The notes under the pieces: model-generated
Seen by the model: only the letters and a program-made list of their open reading frames with translations
What the model was told of the DNA's origin: nothing
Database searches by the model: none
Made by a program: the position numbers and the translations under genes
Shown: in pieces, positions 25,590-34,745 of the stretch
Layout of the letters: each line of letters begins with the position of its first letter
Numbering within the stretch: the stretch's first letter is position 1
Source: Candidatus Delongbacteria bacterium
GTDB lineage: Bacteria > UBA4055
Length of the DNA: 64,000 bases
Assembly: GCA_016937995.1 (NCBI GenBank)
Contig: JAFGVM010000064.1
Span: 1 to 64,000, forward strand
Reading direction: 5' to 3'

Positions 25590-26903
25590 TTGAATAAAAC
25601 ATTTTATATAGAGACATACGGCTGTCAGATGAATATCGTTGACAGTGAGATCGTGACATCTATTCTGATCAAAGCTGGATTTAAGCTTGTTAAGCATATC
25701 AAGGAAGCTAATATTCTGCTTTTAAACACTTGTGCGATCAGAGAGAAGGCTGTTGAGAGGGTGATCAACAAAATGAAGCATCATAAGAGTCTCAAAAATA
25801 CAGGCAAACTTGAAATTGCAGGTATTCTGGGATGTATTCCTGAGCATACCGGAGATGAATTGAAATCAAAGCTTGATTTTATTAAACTTCAAGTAGGACC
25901 GGACAAATACAGAACTTTACCTGAACTGATCAAAAAAATATACAGAGAGAAGACATATTTCGAAGAACTGGATTTCGACATAGATGAAAATTATGAAGAT
26001 GTAACTCCTTACAGAAGTGAAAATACAAATGCCTTTATATCTGTGATGAGAGGTTGTAACAATTTTTGTTCTTATTGTGTTGTTCCTTATGTTCGGGGCA
26101 GGGAAAAAAGTAGATCAATGGATTCTATCATAGCAGAAGTAGAACAAACACTTGCTGAAGGTATTTCTGAGATAACATTACTGGGTCAGAATGTAAATTC
26201 ATACGACTATGAAGGTGTCAGATTCCCGGAATTACTTCAAAAAGTTGCTGATGTGAAAGGTTTGAAAAGATTAAAATTCGCAACTTCTCATGCAAAAGAT
26301 CTTTCTGAGGAACTGGTCGATGTAATTGTCAGAAATAAAAATATCTCAAACAGTTTCCATTTACCTTTTCAAGCAGGAAGCAATACAGTTCTAAAGAATA
26401 TGAACCGGGGTTATACTATCGAAGAATATCTCGCTAAAATAGATATGATAAGACGAAAGTTACCTGATATAGCTATAACGACAGATGTTATCGTTGGTTT
26501 TCCGGGAGAGACTGAAGAAGATTTTCAGCAAACTGTAGAAGTATTGAAGAACACAGAATTTGATAATGCATTTATGTTCATTTACTCAGAGAGAAAGAAT
26601 ACAGCATCTGCAAAAAATTTTACTGATGATGTTCCAAAAGAAGAGAAAGGTAGAAGGCAGCAATTTATCGCTGATCTGCAAAAGGAGATAGGATTAGAAC
26701 AATTACGAAAGGATATAGGTAAAACAAGAGAAGTTCTGATAGAATCTCTCAGTAAAAAGAGAAAAGAGCAGTATAAAGGTAGAACTGAGCAGAACAGGAT
26801 AGTTGTGTTTGACAAGATCACAAACTTCAATGTTGGAGATTTTGTCAAAGTAAAGATAATCAAGGCTGAAGGTGTGACATTATTCGGTGAAATTGTTAAA
26901 TAA
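25590..26903 (+). CDS. miaB: tRNA-2-methylthio-N6-dimethylallyladenosine synthase MiaB
   Basis: A 437-residue radical-SAM methylthiotransferase that adds the 2-methylthio group to i6A37 of tRNAs. The UPF0004 domain carries Cys12, Cys48 and Cys82 (auxiliary iron-sulfur cluster); the radical-SAM domain has Cys156-x3-Cys160-x2-Cys163 in RGCNNFCSYCVVPYVRGRE; a C-terminal TRAM domain follows (~365-437). The start is a TTG at 25590 with AAGGAAAG 9-10 nt upstream; the next ATG would delete the ETYGCQMN motif that includes Cys12. It is followed 20 nt later by the LapA-like gene, probably in one operon. Confidence 0.95.
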   Translation: MNKTFYIETYGCQMNIVDSEIVTSILIKAGFKLVKHIKEANILLLNTCAIREKAVERVINKMKHHKSLKNTGKLEIAGILGCIPEHTGDELKSKLDFIKLQVGPDKYRTLPELIKKIYREKTYFEELDFDIDENYEDVTPYRSENTNAFISVMRGCNNFCSYCVVPYVRGREKSRSMDSIIAEVEQTLAEGISEITLLGQNVNSYDYEGVRFPELLQKVADVKGLKRLKFATSHAKDLSEELVDVIVRNKNISNSFHLPFQAGSNTVLKNMNRGYTIEEYLAKIDMIRRKLPDIAITTDVIVGFPGETEEDFQQTVEVLKNTEFDNAFMFIYSERKNTASAKNFTDDVPKEEKGRRQQFIADLQKEIGLEQLRKDIGKTREVLIESLSKKRKEQYKGRTEQNRIVVFDKITNFNVGDFVKVKIIKAEGVTLFGEIVK

Positions 26904-26923
26904 TTTATATAAGGAGATAAAAA

Positions 26924-27343
26924 ATGACCTATGCAAAAAGGATATTCCAGCTGGTCTTACTATTCGCAATAATCTGGCTGACGATACAGAATTACAGTGC
27001 TAAAACAGATATTAAGGTCTTTAACAAAGAGATCACTGATGCCTCAGTTATTTTAGTAATATTTTTTTCTCTGATGATAGGCGGACTGATCTCGGCATTT
27101 TTCTCTGCATTAAAAGACTTTAAGAATTCTAAAGAGCATAGCAGAGTATTAAAAGAGTTAAAACTTACTAATAAGGATCTTGAGATCAAGACCAAAGACC
27201 TCCTTATAGCAGTTAATGACCTAGAAAAATTAAAAGTTGAGAATACTTCATTGTCGAATGAAATTAAAACCCTTAAAGAGGTAATGAAATATCCTAATAA
27301 GGCTATTAACACTGAAGAAGGTGGAAAGTTAATTGATTACTAG
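26924..27343 (+). CDS. LapA-domain membrane protein with C-terminal coiled coil
   Basis: A 139-residue protein with two N-terminal membrane helices (~7-22 and ~41-64; FQLVLLFAIIWLTIQNYSAKTDIKVF and VILVIFFSLMIGGLISAFFSAL) separated by the short N-x-x-x-V-x-F loop typical of the LapA/DUF1049 family. Residues ~75-125 are a charged heptad-like coiled coil (LKLTNKDLEIKTKDLL). AAGGAG precedes the ATG. LapA/YciS proteins in E. coli join LapB to regulate LPS synthesis through FtsH and LpxC; a similar role here is possible but not shown, since no lapB-like gene adjoins it. Confidence 0.75.
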   Translation: MTYAKRIFQLVLLFAIIWLTIQNYSAKTDIKVFNKEITDASVILVIFFSLMIGGLISAFFSALKDFKNSKEHSRVLKELKLTNKDLEIKTKDLLIAVNDLEKLKVENTSLSNEIKTLKEVMKYPNKAINTEEGGKLIDY

Positions 27344-27365
27344 GTGATCGATCACACGAATTGAA

Positions 27366-27386
27366 CAAGGTGGCTTTAGCCCCTTG
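27366..27386. repeat. Bulged palindrome
   Basis: CAAGGTGGCT and AGCCCCTTG pair with a single bulged T. It lies between the LapA-like gene and nadB. Confidence 0.45.
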
Positions 27387-27408
27387 CAGTGATAGAATTT
27401 AAAAGAAA

Positions 27409-27453
27409 GATCCTGAATTCCCGATAAATCGGGACAAGCCGAGTTCAGGATGA
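27409..27453 (+). repeat. AGAT...ATGAC hairpin element upstream of nadB
   Basis: ATCCTGAA (27410-27417) and TTCAGGAT (27444-27451) enclose an inner CCCGATAAATCGGG palindrome. The element ends ATGACA, 14 nt before the nadB start, and its own ATG creates a false in-frame start at 27450. Confidence 0.7.
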
Positions 27454-27467
27454 CAAAGAGACGAAAA

Positions 27468-29108
27468 ATGAAAGAAAAAATTTACGATTATCTTGTAATA
27501 GGAACCGGTGCAGCTGGTCTGTTCTTTTCGATCAATGCATCAAAACACGGAAAAGTTCTGCTTTTATCCAAGAATAAGATCAAAGATTCAAACACCTATC
27601 TGGCTCAGGGGGGTATTGCATCAGTTGAAAAGCCCAATGACAGTTTTGAGGATCATATTCAGGATACTTTGAATGCAGGTGATGAACTGTGTAATCTTAA
27701 AGCTGTTGAGATGATAGTAAGAGAGGGACCGAAGGTCATTGATGATCTGCTTGATCTGGGAGCGAAGTTCTCAAAAGAAACAAGCAAAGGTTTCTACTCT
27801 CTTCACAAAGAGGGAGGGCACTCTAAAAGCAGAGTATTCCATTTTAAAGATACTACAGGAAAGGAATTGATAAGAGCACTGACTAAAAGTGTTAAATCCA
27901 ATCCTAATATCGAGATAATGGAAAATGCAATAAGTATTGACCTTTTGACTGAACACCAGAAGACAGCTTCATCGGAAGAATCAAAAGGGATAACTTGTTA
28001 CGGAGCATATGTTCTGGATATAAAGACCGATAAAGTATTAAAGATATTATCAAGATCAACTATTCTGGCAACAGGTGGTTCAGGTCAGGTCTATCAGCAC
28101 ACATCAAATCCTTTACCCGCTACCGGTGACGGTATCGGAATGGCATACAGAGCCGGTGCGACAATCTCAAATCTTGAATTTTTTCAATTCCATCCCACAA
28201 CTTTATATACAGGCAAAAGTGAAGAAAGTTCTTTCTTGATTAGTGAGGCAGTGAGGGGTTTTGGAGGAATATTAAAAACAGCTTCAAAGAAAAAATTCAT
28301 GCACAAATACCATGAGCTGGGGTCACTAGCTCCAAGAGATGTTGTTGCAAGGGGGATCGATGCTGAAATGAAAAAAAGCGGAGATTCTTGTGTTTATATA
28401 GATATAACAAATTTCCCGGCAAAGAAAGTCATCAGTTCATTTCCTAATATATACAGCAAGTGCCTTGAGAACGGGATCGATATTACAAAAGAAATGATTC
28501 CTGTAGTACCTGCTGCCCATTATCAATGTGGTGGTATTGAGGCAGATATTAACGGAAAAACAGATATAAGAGGTCTATTTGCTATCGGTGAAGTAGCACA
28601 AAATGGAGTTCACGGTGCAAACAGATTAGCATCAAACTCTCTTCTTGAAGCACTTGTTTTTGCAAAAAGGTCAGCAAAGAGTTCCGAGCATTATATCAAG
28701 AAAACAACTTTGGATTTTACTGGTATTGAGGATTGGCATTCGGATGCATCTGTTGACAATGAGGAAAAGATCATTATTTCATTCTTGAAGAATAACATCA
28801 AGAGTCTTACAAGTAAATTCGTCGGGATCGTAAGAAGTAAGGCACGTTTGGAAATAGCTACAAAAATGATCGATCTATTGTTGTGGCAGGTTAGGGATTA
28901 TTACAGGAATACAAAGATAACTAAAGAAACTATTGAATTACGTAATCTTGCAGATGTTGCAAGTTTACTTGTGCGGTTCGCAAATTTCAGGAAAGAATCC
29001 AGGGGTTTGCATTATAACATAGATTATCCTGATAAAGATAACGTGAACTGGCAGAAAAATACAAGGATACGCAGTTCAGGCAGAACAAGTAAAAAAGATG
29101 TGAACTAA
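27468..29108 (+). CDS. nadB: L-aspartate oxidase NadB
   Basis: A 546-residue flavoprotein that oxidises aspartate to iminoaspartate, the first step of de novo NAD synthesis. It has the FAD motif VIGTGAAGLFFSI near residue 9, NTYLAQGGIASV near 40, EGGHSKSRVFH and HFKDTTGKELI around 106-125, the active-site EFFQFHPTTLY (~240) and PVVPAAHYQCGGIEADINGKT (~345), and a C-terminal helical domain of the succinate dehydrogenase/fumarate reductase type. I start at ATG 27468; the ATG 18 nt upstream is the ATGAC end of a dispersed repeat. The family differs from fumarate reductase by this Glu/Arg context and soluble nature. nadA and nadC are not in the window. Confidence 0.94.
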   Translation: MKEKIYDYLVIGTGAAGLFFSINASKHGKVLLLSKNKIKDSNTYLAQGGIASVEKPNDSFEDHIQDTLNAGDELCNLKAVEMIVREGPKVIDDLLDLGAKFSKETSKGFYSLHKEGGHSKSRVFHFKDTTGKELIRALTKSVKSNPNIEIMENAISIDLLTEHQKTASSEESKGITCYGAYVLDIKTDKVLKILSRSTILATGGSGQVYQHTSNPLPATGDGIGMAYRAGATISNLEFFQFHPTTLYTGKSEESSFLISEAVRGFGGILKTASKKKFMHKYHELGSLAPRDVVARGIDAEMKKSGDSCVYIDITNFPAKKVISSFPNIYSKCLENGIDITKEMIPVVPAAHYQCGGIEADINGKTDIRGLFAIGEVAQNGVHGANRLASNSLLEALVFAKRSAKSSEHYIKKTTLDFTGIEDWHSDASVDNEEKIIISFLKNNIKSLTSKFVGIVRSKARLEIATKMIDLLLWQVRDYYRNTKITKETIELRNLADVASLLVRFANFRKESRGLHYNIDYPDKDNVNWQKNTRIRSSGRTSKKDVN

Positions 29109-29119
29109 ATTTTGGGAAG

Positions 29120-30373
29120 ATGTTGAAGAAGTTTTTGATAATAGTATTATTTTTAACTATCATTGCAAAAGCAGATGATATTTTGATCCCCATGGACTGG
29201 GGCCAGAAAGATCATTTAAAAGCTTATGGATTAGCTTATTGGGCTATTGAAAATGGAGCAAAAGTTGACTGGTTACTAAATTACCGTGGCGGATCTTTCA
29301 AAATAGAAGGATATGAGAACGTTATTAATGAGGCAGTTGTAAGGGGAGTTAGTTACGAATTAATATCTCAAAGTGATTTTGCTGTGATAGCCGGTGAAAT
29401 ACTGGAATCAAATATGGATATTGTCAAACTTGAAAAAGCTCCCAAGGTCGCAGTCTATACACCTGAAGGGAAATTTCCATGGGATGATGCTGTTACTTTA
29501 GCTCTAACTTATGCAGAGATCCCTTATGAGACTCTGTGGGATAAAGAAGTTCTCAGGGGAGATCTTACAAAGTATGACTGGCTCCACCTTCACCATGAGG
29601 ATTTTACCGGTCAGTATGGAAAATTTTTCTCAGCTCACGGCAATGATGAATGGTACAGAGATCAGGTTAGAAGATTTGAAGAACTTGCTCAGCAGCTCGG
29701 TTTTTCTAAAGTTTCGAAAGAGAAACTTGCAGTTGTGATCAAGATAAAACAGTTTGTTATTCAGGGTGGATTTTTATTTGCAATGTGCAGTGCTACCGAT
29801 ACTTATGATATTGCTTTGGCAGCATACAATACGGATATCTGCGAAACTGTTTTTGACGGTGATCCTGCTGATCCAAACTGTCAAAGCAAACTGGATTTCT
29901 CTCAATGCCTTGCTTTTAAAGATTTTCATCTTGAATTGAATCCGTATGTATATGAACATTCTGATATTGATATGTCAAAGGAAATGAGTATGAGCGTTCC
30001 GGAAAATATTGATTATTTCACTCTATTTGATTTCTCCGCAAAATTCGATCCGATAGCTTCTATTTTAACTCAGAATCATACCAGGATATTAAAAGGTTTC
30101 ATGGGACAGACCACTGCTTTCAGAAGAAACTTGATCAAAAAGAATGTTGTCGTTTTAGGAGATGTTAAGAATACTGAGATCGTTAAATATATTTATGCGC
30201 CACTTGGACAGGGATTTTTTACTTTCTACGGAGGGCATGATCCAGAGGATCACAAGCATTATATTATGGATCCTCCTACAGAGCTTGAACTTTATAAGAA
30301 TTCACCGGGTTACAGGTTGATCTTGAATAATATTTTATTTCCAGCTACGAATAAGAAGAAGAGAAAAACGTAG
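29120..30373 (+). CDS. Exported protein of the FCB family often labelled asparagine synthetase B (function unproven)
   Basis: A 417-residue protein with a signal peptide (MLKKFLIIVLFLTIIAKA, cleavage after ~18). The mature N terminus ILIPMDWGQKDHLKAYGLAYWAIENGAKVDWLLNYRGGSF is a segment I recall from FCB-group proteins annotated as asparagine synthetase B, but the sequence has no PP-loop ATPase motif and no N-terminal catalytic Cys, so that label is doubtful. The internal GGFLFAMCSATDTYDIALAA and HGNDEWYR regions suggest a glutamine-amidotransferase-like or ThuA-like fold. It follows nadB by 11 nt, so is likely co-transcribed. Exported location is supported by the signal; activity is unknown. 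Confidence 0.6.
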   Translation: MLKKFLIIVLFLTIIAKADDILIPMDWGQKDHLKAYGLAYWAIENGAKVDWLLNYRGGSFKIEGYENVINEAVVRGVSYELISQSDFAVIAGEILESNMDIVKLEKAPKVAVYTPEGKFPWDDAVTLALTYAEIPYETLWDKEVLRGDLTKYDWLHLHHEDFTGQYGKFFSAHGNDEWYRDQVRRFEELAQQLGFSKVSKEKLAVVIKIKQFVIQGGFLFAMCSATDTYDIALAAYNTDICETVFDGDPADPNCQSKLDFSQCLAFKDFHLELNPYVYEHSDIDMSKEMSMSVPENIDYFTLFDFSAKFDPIASILTQNHTRILKGFMGQTTAFRRNLIKKNVVVLGDVKNTEIVKYIYAPLGQGFFTFYGGHDPEDHKHYIMDPPTELELYKNSPGYRLILNNILFPATNKKKRKT

Positions 30374-30374
30374 A

Positions 30375-30402
30375 GGGTTATGGGTCTTGGGTTTTGAGTG
30401 AT
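30375..30402 (+). repeat. Heptamer tandem array (4 units)
   Basis: GGGTTAT, GGGTCTT, GGGTTTT, GAGTGAT run consecutively starting 1 nt after the preceding stop codon. Confidence 0.55.
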
Positions 30403-30428
30403 CATGATTAGTTTTTTAAGAGGAATGT

Positions 30429-31877
30429 ATGTTCTTTAATTCAATAGATTTTGCCATATTTTTACCAATAGTATTTATTTTCTACTGGTTCGTGTTTCAA
30501 AAAAATCTGAAAGCTCAGAATTTCTTTATTTTAACAGCAAGCTATATATTCTACGGCTGGTGGGACTGGCGTTTTCTTTCTCTGATATTTTTCAGTTCAA
30601 TAGTTGATTATATAGTTGGTCTTAAGCTGGCAAAGACGGATAAAACCGGTCATAGAAAATTTCTATTACTTACGAGTATCACGGTGAATCTCGGGTTTCT
30701 CGGATTTTTCAAGTATTACAATTTCTTTGCTGAAAGTTTTGCAGATGCGTTCACTTTATTCGGTACATCAATTGAACCTTCCAGATTAAATATAATCCTG
30801 CCTGTTGGTATAAGTTTTTACACATTTCAGACTTTAAGTTACTCGATAGATGTCTATAAAAGGAAACTTGAGCCTACCAAGGATATCATAGCATTTTTCA
30901 GCTTTGTCAGTTTCTTCCCGCAACTCGTTGCCGGTCCTATTGAAAGAGCGACTCATCTTTTACCTCAGTTCTATGTAAAACGAAAGTTTGACTACGATAA
31001 AGCTATAAACGGTTCAAGACAGATACTCTGGGGTCTTTTTAAGAAGATCGTTATTGCAGATAATTGTGCAAAATATGCAAACCTGATGTTCAATGATCCT
31101 GCAGATAAACCCGGCAGTGCACTGGTACTAGGAGCTGTATTCTTTGCTTTCCAGATCTACGGGGATTTCTCAGGTTATTCAGATATTGCGATCGGAACTT
31201 CGCGATTGTTCGGTTTCGACCTGATGAAGAACTTCTCATATCCGTATTTCTCGAGAGATATTGCTGAATTCTGGAGAAGATGGCATATTTCACTATCAAC
31301 ATGGTTCAGAGATTACCTGTACATTCCTCTCGGAGGAAGTAAGGGATCCACTTCGAATAAAGTCAGGAATACATTTATTATTTTCATAGTCAGTGGTTTC
31401 TGGCATGGAGCGAACTGGACTTTCATTGCATGGGGAACTTTGAACGCTATATATTTTCTTCCTCTGCTGTTATCCAACCGTAACAGAAGGAATATCGGAA
31501 CAGTAGCAGAGAATACCATATTTCCTTCACTCAGAGAAACTTTAAGTATCTTATCAACTTTTGCATTAACGACTTTTGCATGGATATTTTTCAGAGCTGA
31601 GAGCATGAAACATGCTTTTGAGTATATTGCAGGGATATTCTCAATATCTTTATTTGCGAACCCGGATCTGCCAGCCAAAGCTTATCAAAGCATAAGACTG
31701 ATAATTCTGTTTATTATCATTGAGTGGATAGGGAGGAAGCAGGAGTTCGCTATAGAGGAGCTAAAGCTTTACAATTATAAAGTTCCAAAATGGATATTTT
31801 ACTATGCTATAGTAATGGTGATCTACATCTGGGGAAATTATTCCGAGACAATAGAATTTATTTATTTCCAGTTCTGA
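30429..31877 (+). CDS. MBOAT-family O-acyltransferase (AlgI-like)
   Basis: A 482-residue polytopic membrane protein of the membrane-bound O-acyltransferase family, resembling AlgI/DltB. Signature segments: FKYYNFF near 96, VGISFYTFQTLSYSIDVYK (~121-139), AEFWRRWHISLSTWFRDYLYIPLGGS (~279-304; His286) and the catalytic His326 in SGFWHGANWTFIAWGTLNA. AlgI-type proteins pass an acyl group, usually acetyl, across the inner membrane to an exported acceptor. The two downstream SGNH-like membrane-anchored proteins would complete transfer to an exported glycan. The three genes are spaced by 1 nt and a 1-nt overlap, so they form one operon. The acceptor may be the surface polysaccharide made by the cluster at 54-64 kb, but this is inference. 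Confidence 0.9.
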   Translation: MFFNSIDFAIFLPIVFIFYWFVFQKNLKAQNFFILTASYIFYGWWDWRFLSLIFFSSIVDYIVGLKLAKTDKTGHRKFLLLTSITVNLGFLGFFKYYNFFAESFADAFTLFGTSIEPSRLNIILPVGISFYTFQTLSYSIDVYKRKLEPTKDIIAFFSFVSFFPQLVAGPIERATHLLPQFYVKRKFDYDKAINGSRQILWGLFKKIVIADNCAKYANLMFNDPADKPGSALVLGAVFFAFQIYGDFSGYSDIAIGTSRLFGFDLMKNFSYPYFSRDIAEFWRRWHISLSTWFRDYLYIPLGGSKGSTSNKVRNTFIIFIVSGFWHGANWTFIAWGTLNAIYFLPLLLSNRNRRNIGTVAENTIFPSLRETLSILSTFALTTFAWIFFRAESMKHAFEYIAGIFSISLFANPDLPAKAYQSIRLIILFIIIEWIGRKQEFAIEELKLYNYKVPKWIFYYAIVMVIYIWGNYSETIEFIYFQF

Positions 31878-31878
31878 T

Positions 31879-32757
31879 ATGAAAAAATATTTTTTCAAAA
31901 TAATTATATTTACTCTCGGGGTGATCCTGATCAACACAGTGATATATTTCATTACTGACCGATATTATTTTAAACCCTATGAGAACATTGAAAAGATAAA
32001 TTCAAACGATACAGTGTTTATACTGGCAGATTCTCACGGTGGTCCTCTGAAGCAGAATTTAAGAGAGTTCGGAGTTTACAATTTTTCTATTGGATCTGAT
32101 TCCTATTTTGATATCTACAGGAAGATAGTATACCTGAAAAAACATTCTAATATTAAGAAAGTCATTATTACAGCTGATGATCATACTCTGTCAATTTACA
32201 GAGAAAGACTGAATAACAAAGACAGGTCAGTTCATTTCTTAGAAATAAGCGACAGTGATATTTTACTGGAGGGCCGATTTTCCATTTTCAAGGAAAAGTA
32301 TTTCAAGAGATATGTTCCGTTGTTCAATCCAAAAACGACAGCTATAGTTGGAAGATATTTCAGATCATTGTTCAAAAAGAAGAAGAATACAGTTCTGGAC
32401 TGGGATACGAATGATAATAAGAAGAAAGAATCTGTAAAGAGAGCAAAAAGCCAGTTCAGAGGTACAGAGTCATCAACGGAACTCACAGAATGCATTAGAA
32501 AAACAGTAGAGCTGTGCAAGTCTTATGATATTGAGATAGTTACGATAAAATTCCCTTTAGCTAAGGATTATTTAAGTGAGATCAAAGGTAGAAATTTTGG
32601 GGCTGATGAACAATTCAGGGAACTTGGTATTAAGACTTACGATTTTACTGAGCTTTACATTAATCATGATGAATATTTTGCAAATCAGGATCATTTGAAT
32701 GATCTTGGAGGAGAATTATTTGCAAAAGAACTTTTAAAGATAGTGGAAGCTGACTGA
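31879..32757 (+). CDS. Membrane-anchored SGNH/AlgJ-like O-acetyl-transfer protein (first of two)
   Basis: A 292-residue protein with one N-terminal membrane anchor (~5-27) and the rest probably periplasmic. FILADSHGG (Ser52) fits the block I nucleophile region of SGNH-type hydrolases and transferases, and NQDHLNDLGGELF near the C terminus fits the Asp/His block. It lies 1 nt downstream of the MBOAT gene. In alginate-type systems AlgJ/AlgX/PatB proteins of this fold accept acetyl from AlgI and place it on the glycan. The middle part is charged and lowly conserved to my eye, so the family name is approximate (DUF1574/AlgX-like). Confidence 0.65.
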   Translation: MKKYFFKIIIFTLGVILINTVIYFITDRYYFKPYENIEKINSNDTVFILADSHGGPLKQNLREFGVYNFSIGSDSYFDIYRKIVYLKKHSNIKKVIITADDHTLSIYRERLNNKDRSVHFLEISDSDILLEGRFSIFKEKYFKRYVPLFNPKTTAIVGRYFRSLFKKKKNTVLDWDTNDNKKKESVKRAKSQFRGTESSTELTECIRKTVELCKSYDIEIVTIKFPLAKDYLSEIKGRNFGADEQFRELGIKTYDFTELYINHDEYFANQDHLNDLGGELFAKELLKIVEAD

Positions 32758-33662
32758 TGAAAAATTATCTGACTAAAATATCTTTCTTTGTTCTACCGAT
32801 ACTTTTAACGTTGGTCTTCCTGGAATTTTATATTCGAAGTAAACCCAATGATTACTCATATAAGAATAAATATCTGACCGAGAATGCTAAAGATATCGAA
32901 ACTCTGATAATTGGAAGTTCGCATAGTTTTTACGGTATCGATCCTCAGTATTTTTCAATGAATACTTTTAATGCTGCACATGTAGCTCAATCTCTTAAAT
33001 GGGATTATTTTATCTTCGACAACTTCAAAGACAGGATGACGAATTTAAAATTTCTTATTATTCCCATATCGTATTTTTCTCTGTTCTATGATCTTGAAGG
33101 GGGAGATGCTGACTGGAGGATCAAGGATTATAAGATATACTATGATGCTGATGGACCCTCATGGAAGTATAATTTTGAGATACTGAACAGAAAGATCGTT
33201 CCTTTAGTGATACATGCATACAAACTTTTCTCCGGAGAAGATCATGGGATAAATTGTACTGATCTTGGTTTCGGGAAAAGGACAGCTTTGGTTGATATAG
33301 ATATGGATACCTCTGGTAAGACAGCAGCTGAAATACATACTGTCGAGAATTTTGATGATTATGATAGTAATATTGAGATATTGGAGAAGTTTATCATTGA
33401 TTGTAGATCTATGGATGTGAAAGTATTGTTAATATCTTTGCCTTCATGGGAGACTTACAGAAAGCATTTGAAAGCTGATCAGTTGAAGAAGACGGTTGAT
33501 GCTTGTCTGGATCTGAGTGGAAAGTATGATAATGTTGTATATTATTCTTTTTTTAATGACAGAAGATTTGTTCTGGAAGATTTTGCAAATGCCGATCATC
33601 TGAATGATAAAGGAGCTGAAAAAATTTCGCGTCTGTTAGATGCCCTGATCGTTGCACCGTAG
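32757..33662 (+). CDS. Membrane-anchored SGNH/AlgJ-like O-acetyl-transfer protein (second of two)
   Basis: A 301-residue paralogue-like partner of the preceding protein, with a membrane anchor at ~7-25 and a clear SGNH start: TLIIGSSHSFYGIDP at residues 49-63 (nucleophile probably Ser55). The C-terminal NADHLNDKGAEKISRLLDAL supplies the Asp-His pair. The start overlaps the previous stop by one base (TGATG), so translation is coupled. Having two such proteins beside one MBOAT resembles AlgJ plus AlgX or related acetylation sets. The substrate is unknown. Confidence 0.7.
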   Translation: MKNYLTKISFFVLPILLTLVFLEFYIRSKPNDYSYKNKYLTENAKDIETLIIGSSHSFYGIDPQYFSMNTFNAAHVAQSLKWDYFIFDNFKDRMTNLKFLIIPISYFSLFYDLEGGDADWRIKDYKIYYDADGPSWKYNFEILNRKIVPLVIHAYKLFSGEDHGINCTDLGFGKRTALVDIDMDTSGKTAAEIHTVENFDDYDSNIEILEKFIIDCRSMDVKVLLISLPSWETYRKHLKADQLKKTVDACLDLSGKYDNVVYYSFFNDRRFVLEDFANADHLNDKGAEKISRLLDALIVAP

Positions 33663-33820
33663 GGTGGTAATTTATTATGCCCTTTTTCATTTATTATCTA
33701 GTTATTGTTACATCAGCAGTGTTTTGTTCGACAACAATATAATAATTTATCAATTGCTGACCGTTCACTTAATCTATATTACGATAAATCCCTCCTCTAA
33801 TTTCAAATTTCAAAAAATTC

Positions 33821-33856
33821 TTGACAATGTAAAATAATAGTAGTAAATTGCTACTA
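33821..33856 (+). promoter_or_regulatory. Promoter with overlapping operator of the TrmB-type regulator gene
   Basis: TTGACA (33821-33826), 17 nt, TAAATT (33844-33849). The dyad TAGTAG-N7-CTACTA (33838-33856) covers the -10 box. A repressor bound there would block the promoter, which fits autoregulation by the encoded TrmB-like protein. TGGAG precedes the start ATG. Confidence 0.65.
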
Positions 33857-33875
33857 ATAAAATTGTGGAGTCCTC

Positions 33876-34727
33876 ATGACAAATGTAAATGCTTTGAAAA
33901 ATATGCTGAATGATATTGGGCTTAACGATCTTGAGACAACTATATATATATGGTTGCTCGAGCACAGGAAAAGTACAGGTTATAAGATAGCAAGTCAGAT
34001 AAATAAACCTGTTGCAAATACATATAAAGCTCTTGGAAGTCTTGAAATTAAAGGAGCAGTTATAAGTGACAAGTCATCAGGAAAAGCGTATTTCGATACA
34101 GTGCCTATAGAACAATTTTTGAATAAGATGGAAAATGAATTTGCCAATACTCGAAAGAATATTATTGATGAAGTTAAAAAGCTTGATGTTGAGCAGGAAT
34201 CAGGTGGTATTTATGAATTGAAATCAGTAGAAATGGTTTATGGAAAAGCTTTCAGTATGATCAAATCAGCAGAAAAATTATTACTAATAGATTGCTTTCC
34301 TATTCCTATGCAAAAGATAAAAGGTCATATTAAAAAAGCAGGTAAAAGAAAGATCGATGTTTATTTGAAGAATTATTGTGCAGAGAAGATCGATAATATC
34401 AATCAGATCATGTCAAAGAATACTGAGATACCAATTGAAAGTATTTCCGGTCAATGGATGATGGTCCTGAAGGATACTGAAGAATCACTTATTGCTATGT
34501 TCAATCAGGACGGGACAGAGCTTAAGCATTGTATCTGGACTACAAACAAATTTCTTTCATTCGTTCTGTTCAACGGTTCTATCTATGAATTTAATTATAC
34601 TCAGATCCATAAAAAGTTATTTGATGATCAGGGCAACAAGATAGATAGGATAAAGGAAGTTGTTGCAGGTCAGCAGAATATTTTAAAATTACTTCAAACT
34701 ATAGAAAAAGATGTTCATAAAAAGTAA
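33876..34727 (+). CDS. TrmB-family transcriptional regulator
   Basis: A 283-residue regulator with an N-terminal winged helix (LKNMLNDIGLNDLETTIYIWLLEHRKSTGYKIASQINKPVANTYKALGSLEIKGAV, residues 7-62), a short coiled coil (~88-112) and a C-terminal domain of the PLD-like/TrmB sensor type (~115-283). TrmB proteins usually respond to sugars or other small ligands. A perfect dyad over the -10 box suggests it controls its own operon, which contains a two-helix membrane protein and a truncated lipoprotein. No transporter or sugar enzyme lies next to it, so the ligand is unknown. Confidence 0.82.
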   Translation: MTNVNALKNMLNDIGLNDLETTIYIWLLEHRKSTGYKIASQINKPVANTYKALGSLEIKGAVISDKSSGKAYFDTVPIEQFLNKMENEFANTRKNIIDEVKKLDVEQESGGIYELKSVEMVYGKAFSMIKSAEKLLLIDCFPIPMQKIKGHIKKAGKRKIDVYLKNYCAEKIDNINQIMSKNTEIPIESISGQWMMVLKDTEESLIAMFNQDGTELKHCIWTTNKFLSFVLFNGSIYEFNYTQIHKKLFDDQGNKIDRIKEVVAGQQNILKLLQTIEKDVHKK

Positions 34728-34745
34728 ATAAAAGGAGAGATTGTC

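Noticed and set aside
27450-27467. NadB start at 27450
   Set aside because: This ATG is the conserved ATGAC end of a dispersed hairpin. The first family-like residues follow the ATG at 27468.
33663-33820. Short frame after the acylation cassette (33652-33837)
   Set aside because: It is A+T-rich, has no ribosome-binding site or domain pattern, and overlaps the stop of the SGNH-like gene.
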